Source: Oribacterium sp.
Lineage (GTDB): Bacteria > Bacillota_A > Clostridia > Lachnospirales > Lachnospiraceae
Length of the DNA: 64,000 bases
NCBI GenBank assembly: GCA_004554245.1
Contig: SFND01000009.1
Coordinates: 1 to 64,000 of the forward strand
Reading direction: 5' to 3'
This document shows, one piece after another, positions 61,021-64,000 of the stretch (position 1 is the first letter of the stretch; each line of letters opens with the position of its first letter). The notes below the pieces were generated by a model, which was not told the origin of the DNA, did not search any database, and was given only the letters and a program-made list of their open reading frames with translations. A program made the translations under genes and the position numbers.

Positions 61021-63293
61021 TTTTCGGCGGAGGTTTCGGTTTCGCCTTCGCTGCTCTCGCCCGGCACGGCCTCCGGGAGCGCGAAGCTCGCGTCGTCACC
61101 CGCCGGTTCGATGTACTCGTCGGTCACCGTTGCAGCCGTGGTCGGCGTCATCACATTGCCATCCGCATCGGTTTCGGTGCTCGTTTCGTCCGCCGTGGTT
61201 TCACTCTCCGCGCCGTTCTCACCGCCTACCTGTGCACCCATCGTCTCGGAGGAGATGCCCTCCGGGTTCTGCTGAAGCTGCGCGTTGATGGAATCCTCCG
61301 GATCGGTATCTCCGGATGGTGCGATATTCAGGAACTGCAGCGCATCGTTCATGATTTCACGCTCGATGTTCACGGCGAAGGAGGCCGTCGCCTGTGCCTC
61401 TCCGACGAGGTTCGGCGTATCGACGATGACGTAAACAAGTAACTGCGGATCCTCCACCGGCGCGAAGCCGCAGAAGGAGACGAGGTAGTTCTTCGCCGAA
61501 CGTGGCAGCTTCTCGGCGGTACCGGTCTTGCCACCAACATGGTAGCCCTGGATCTTCGCCTTCTTACCGGTACCCTCTTCTACGGTGGTATAGAGGGCCT
61601 GCTTCAGGAAGTTACTCGTCGACTTCGAGCAGGTGGTGCGGAGAAGCTCCGGCTTCACATCCTCGATGACGGTGCCGTTGCCGTTCAGGATCTGCTTCAC
61701 CACATGTGGCTTGTAGTAGCTGCCACCGTTGATGATGCTGCAGTACGCAGCCGCCATCTGAATCATGGTGACGTTAAAGTTCTGGCCGAAGGAGTTGGTC
61801 GCGAGGGCCGTACGTCCCATGTTTTCTGCATTGTACACGAGGTCCGTGGTGTCGGCCTCTGCCGGCAGGTCGATGCCGGTATACTCACCGAAGCCGAAGA
61901 TATGCTGGTACTTCACGAAATTCTCGGCGCCTTCATTGAACGCGGTATTCATGAGGTATACGTTACAGGACTTCGCAAGCCCCATCGTGGCATCGAGCAC
62001 GCCGTCACCGTTCCGGTTATGACAGCGGATACGCCAGGTATGGATACCGTCGTTCAGCTCGATGTAGCCCTGGCAGTCGAAGGTCGTATTCGGTGTGATG
62101 GACTTCTCCTCCAGTGCACCGGCGATCGTGATGCTCTTCGCTACCGAACCCGGCTCATAGGTATCGGATACCGGGATATTTCGCCACAGCTGGTTCCAGG
62201 CCACCTGACGGCCATAGGACAGGATGTCCTCGGTCGAATAGTACTTCGACACCTCATCCTCTGTGATCGCGGCGGCATCCGGATTCTCTCGACGATATAC
62301 GCCGACGGCCTCCTTGCGGCCGAGCTGCATGAGATACTCATCGGTATAGACCGAGCTGTCCAGCGCACGCGGATCGTTCAGGTTAAACTGATTGGTGGAG
62401 CCCATCGCGAGCACCTCGCCGGTGTTCGGATCCATGACGATCGCCGCCGCCATCTTTGAGCCCACATCTTCTGTCTGCCACTTGTTGAGGTACTTCTCCA
62501 GCGACATCTGAATATTCGTATTGATGGTCGTCACGACGGAATTACCGTCGGTCGGCTCCTTCAGTACGGACTGCAGCTTCGTATCGCTGTCGAGGTAGCC
62601 GTACTCCCGGCCATTGACGCCCATCAGGGTATCGTTGTAGTACTGCTCGACGCCACCGGTTCCGCTGGAGCCGTCGGCACTCGAGAAGCCGATGATGTTG
62701 CAGGCGAGGGAATCGTACGGATAGGTACGCTTGTACTCATCCTCGAACCAGATGCCCTTGATGCGTGCCTTCGAGCCACTGCTGACATACGCGGCATTCT
62801 GCTCCTTCACATACGCTTCCCAGGCCGATTTCTGGTCGTAGCTCAGTCCCTTCGCATACTTCACATAGGACTTGTCGGCCTTTTCGCTGAGCAGCTTTCG
62901 AAGCTCGGTCTCATCGTATTCGAAGCAGGCGACGAGCGCCTGAATCGTCGGATCCACATAACGCTCATCCTGACCGGAGTAGATGACACGCGGGTCGATG
63001 ATCAGGTTATATACCTTCTGGCTGGTCGCCAGCACCGTACCATTCCGGTCCATGATGTCGCCACGCCGGAACGGAATCGTACGTGAATCATAGGATGCCT
63101 GTCGCTGGGACAGAACGATCTTGTTGTACTCCTCGCTGTTGTTTTTTACCAGATTATAAATCGCCAGGATAAGCGCAATTAAAGCTAGCATGATCACACA
63201 TAGTGTGACGGCTAGCTTTCTCTGCATGTACGGGGGAAGAATCTTCCCCCGGTTTCGTCTCTGGTTTTGATCAGTACTTCGGGATGTCCTCAT
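61017..63293 (-). CDS. ftsI: Division-type penicillin-binding protein (transpeptidase FtsI/PBP2B)
   Basis: A 758-residue class B PBP that cross-links septal peptidoglycan. One membrane span lies at about 26-47, then the pedestal domain, then the transpeptidase with its active-site motifs PGSVAKS, the Ser-x-Asn SCN in LAKSCNVYLM, and GGKTGTAEK. No PASTA domain is present. Instead, the last 110 residues form an acidic Glu/Thr/Ser-rich tail that ends within the repeat element at 60975-61020. The start overlaps ftsL by 23 bases, so expression is coupled. Two strong hairpins lie in the first 120 bases of the gene. Confidence 0.93.
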   Translation of the reverse strand: MRTSRSTDQNQRRNRGKILPPYMQRKLAVTLCVIMLALIALILAIYNLVKNNSEEYNKIVLSQRQASYDSRTIPFRRGDIMDRNGTVLATSQKVYNLIIDPRVIYSGQDERYVDPTIQALVACFEYDETELRKLLSEKADKSYVKYAKGLSYDQKSAWEAYVKEQNAAYVSSGSKARIKGIWFEDEYKRTYPYDSLACNIIGFSSADGSSGTGGVEQYYNDTLMGVNGREYGYLDSDTKLQSVLKEPTDGNSVVTTINTNIQMSLEKYLNKWQTEDVGSKMAAAIVMDPNTGEVLAMGSTNQFNLNDPRALDSSVYTDEYLMQLGRKEAVGVYRRENPDAAAITEDEVSKYYSTEDILSYGRQVAWNQLWRNIPVSDTYEPGSVAKSITIAGALEEKSITPNTTFDCQGYIELNDGIHTWRIRCHNRNGDGVLDATMGLAKSCNVYLMNTAFNEGAENFVKYQHIFGFGEYTGIDLPAEADTTDLVYNAENMGRTALATNSFGQNFNVTMIQMAAAYCSIINGGSYYKPHVVKQILNGNGTVIEDVKPELLRTTCSKSTSNFLKQALYTTVEEGTGKKAKIQGYHVGGKTGTAEKLPRSAKNYLVSFCGFAPVEDPQLLVYVIVDTPNLVGEAQATASFAVNIEREIMNDALQFLNIAPSGDTDPEDSINAQLQQNPEGISSETMGAQVGGENGAESETTADETSTETDADGNVMTPTTAATVTDEYIEPAGDDASFALPEAVPGESSEGETETSAEN
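63181..63251. other. Two hairpins in the 5' coding part of ftsI
   Basis: A 21-bp perfect palindrome (63231-63251, CGGGGGAAGA arms around a central A) encodes residues 15-21. Next to it, AAAGCTAGC (63181-63189) pairs with GCTAGCTTT (63211-63219) and encloses TCACA/TGTGA. Both would fold in the ftsI mRNA. Confidence 0.65.
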
Positions 63294-63810
63294 ATTGTCT
63301 TACGTACTCGCTTTCCGTCTTGTCATAGGTAATCGTCTGATCCTTGCCGGCATATACCATGCCGAGCTCCTGCGTGGCTACCCGATAGATCTCATCGAGA
63401 TTCACGGACGTATCTATGCTGTTCTGAAGCGCGTCGTTCTCAGACTTCAGCTTGTCCAACTGCTGCTTTTTCGTCTCAATCGACGAAATCCGCGTATTGA
63501 TCGAGGTCTGCATCTGAATATAGGAAAAGCAGAGTCCCAGCGTAAACAGAGAGGCGATGATCAGCACCGCAAGGTAGGTCCGATCGACCACGACCGTCTT
63601 ATGGCGAAGTCGCTCCTGCTGCGCACGGTACTCCATCTCACGCTCGTCGAGGATCCGCTGCCGCTCCCGCATACGCGCCTGCCGTCTCCGCTCCAGTTCC
63701 TCCGGATTCGGACGACGCTTCGGCTGGATGCGACGGACCGTATTACCATCTATATAGGTCCCTGTCGTCCGCGGCGCACGTACCGCGGCTGCCTGTCTCG
63801 TTCTGGTCAT
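63271..63810 (-). CDS. ftsL: Cell division protein FtsL
   Basis: A 179-residue bitopic protein: a long basic cytosolic part (residues 1-75, rich in Arg, Glu and Gln), one membrane span at about 77-97 (TYLAVLIIASLFTLGLCFSY), then a leucine-zipper-like coiled coil (KKQQLDKLKSENDALQNSID). The small size, topology and place between rsmH and ftsI identify it; sequence conservation in this family is low. Confidence 0.85.
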   Translation of the reverse strand: MTRTRQAAAVRAPRTTGTYIDGNTVRRIQPKRRPNPEELERRRQARMRERQRILDEREMEYRAQQERLRHKTVVVDRTYLAVLIIASLFTLGLCFSYIQMQTSINTRISSIETKKQQLDKLKSENDALQNSIDTSVNLDEIYRVATQELGMVYAGKDQTITYDKTESEYVRQYEDIPKY

Positions 63811-63848
63811 ACTACTCTTTCTCCCATTTTCCGGATCGGTTCCGGATT

Positions 63849-64000
63849 CTAAACTTTCTCATCATGTTTCTCGAAGATCCGAAGCTTCGCGCTCTTCGAT
63901 CTCGAGTTCTCCTCGAGCTCCTCGGCACTCGGCAGGATCGGCTTTCGGGTGATCACCCGGCCCTTCGACTTCCGGCCACAAACGCATACCGGAAACTCCG
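63849..64000 (-). CDS. rsmH: 16S rRNA (cytosine-1402-N4)-methyltransferase RsmH, C-terminal end
   Basis: Only the last 50 codons are in the window; the gene continues past the right edge. They read EFPVCVCGRKSKGRVITRKP, then LPSAEELEENSRSRSAKLRI and end at TAG, a clear match to the RsmH/MraW C-terminus. This starts the dcw cluster, upstream of ftsL. Confidence 0.9.
   Translation of the reverse strand, partial: EFPVCVCGRKSKGRVITRKPILPSAEELEENSRSKSAKLRIFEKHDEKV

Noticed and set aside
1..64000. tRNA, rRNA and CRISPR arrays
   Set aside because: I looked for cloverleaf-like segments, rRNA motifs and regularly spaced direct repeats and found none that I could support.

Overview
The window looks like part of the chromosome of a moderately GC-rich anaerobic Firmicute, most likely a clostridium of the Lachnospiraceae type. 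The evidence is gene content and style: a class III fructose-1,6-bisphosphatase, an anaerobic (class III) ribonucleotide reductase NrdDG with NrdR boxes, citrate lyase, a CsoR-controlled copper ATPase, a Firmicute dcw cell-division cluster, AGGAGG-type ribosome binding sites and many U-tailed intrinsic terminators. Almost everything is on the minus strand, which is probably the leading strand. Only two LysR regulators and a small antitoxin locus run on the plus strand. I see no rRNA, tRNA, CRISPR array, phage or transposase gene. The species assignment is inference.

Layout. 1-3.0 kb: start of a sugar-type ABC binding lipoprotein coupled to a GntR regulator, then a MATE exporter. 3.1-7.5 kb: fbp and ftsH. 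7.6-10.7 kb: copper export (csoR, and copA with a CopZ-like C-terminal domain) behind a CsoR-operator promoter. 10.7-16.9 kb: an orphan binding lipoprotein with a long charged tail, a FucO-like dehydrogenase, argS-yfcE and efp. 17-43 kb: a tricarboxylate island. It holds citDEF, then after a terminator citXGC; two YbhJ-type aconitase-superfamily hydratases; a canonical aconitase; isocitrate dehydrogenase; an AEC carrier; a 2-hydroxycarboxylate (CitS-type) transporter; and four LysR regulators. Mixed in are a Phd-type antitoxin, a nitroreductase/HAD pair, a YitT protein and a membrane TPR-like protein. 43-48.6 kb: aroD, nrdR, a DUF975 protein and nrdDG. 48.9-53.2 kb: metNIQ and pepV. 53.3-64 kb: prfC, then the dcw cluster ftsZ, divIB, ftsW, murD, mraY, ftsI, ftsL and the end of rsmH.

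How it may work together. Citrate would enter by the CitS-type transporter and be cleaved by citrate lyase (CitDEF, matured by CitX, CitG and CitC), or pass through aconitase and isocitrate dehydrogenase to 2-oxoglutarate. The two YbhJ-like hydratases have no assigned substrate; each sits beside its own LysR gene, which suggests they act on a related tricarboxylic or hydroxy acid. AT-rich dyads near the citD, icd and second-hydratase promoters point to shared LysR control.

The most interesting unexplained items are the paired YbhJ hydratases, a family of GGGGTCTGACCCC palindromes (one carries the ftsI stop codon), an antitoxin gene behind three evenly spaced TCGTACGA boxes but without a recognisable toxin, a LysR gene whose ribosome binding site lies in a terminator hairpin, and a structured leader before the citrate transporter gene.
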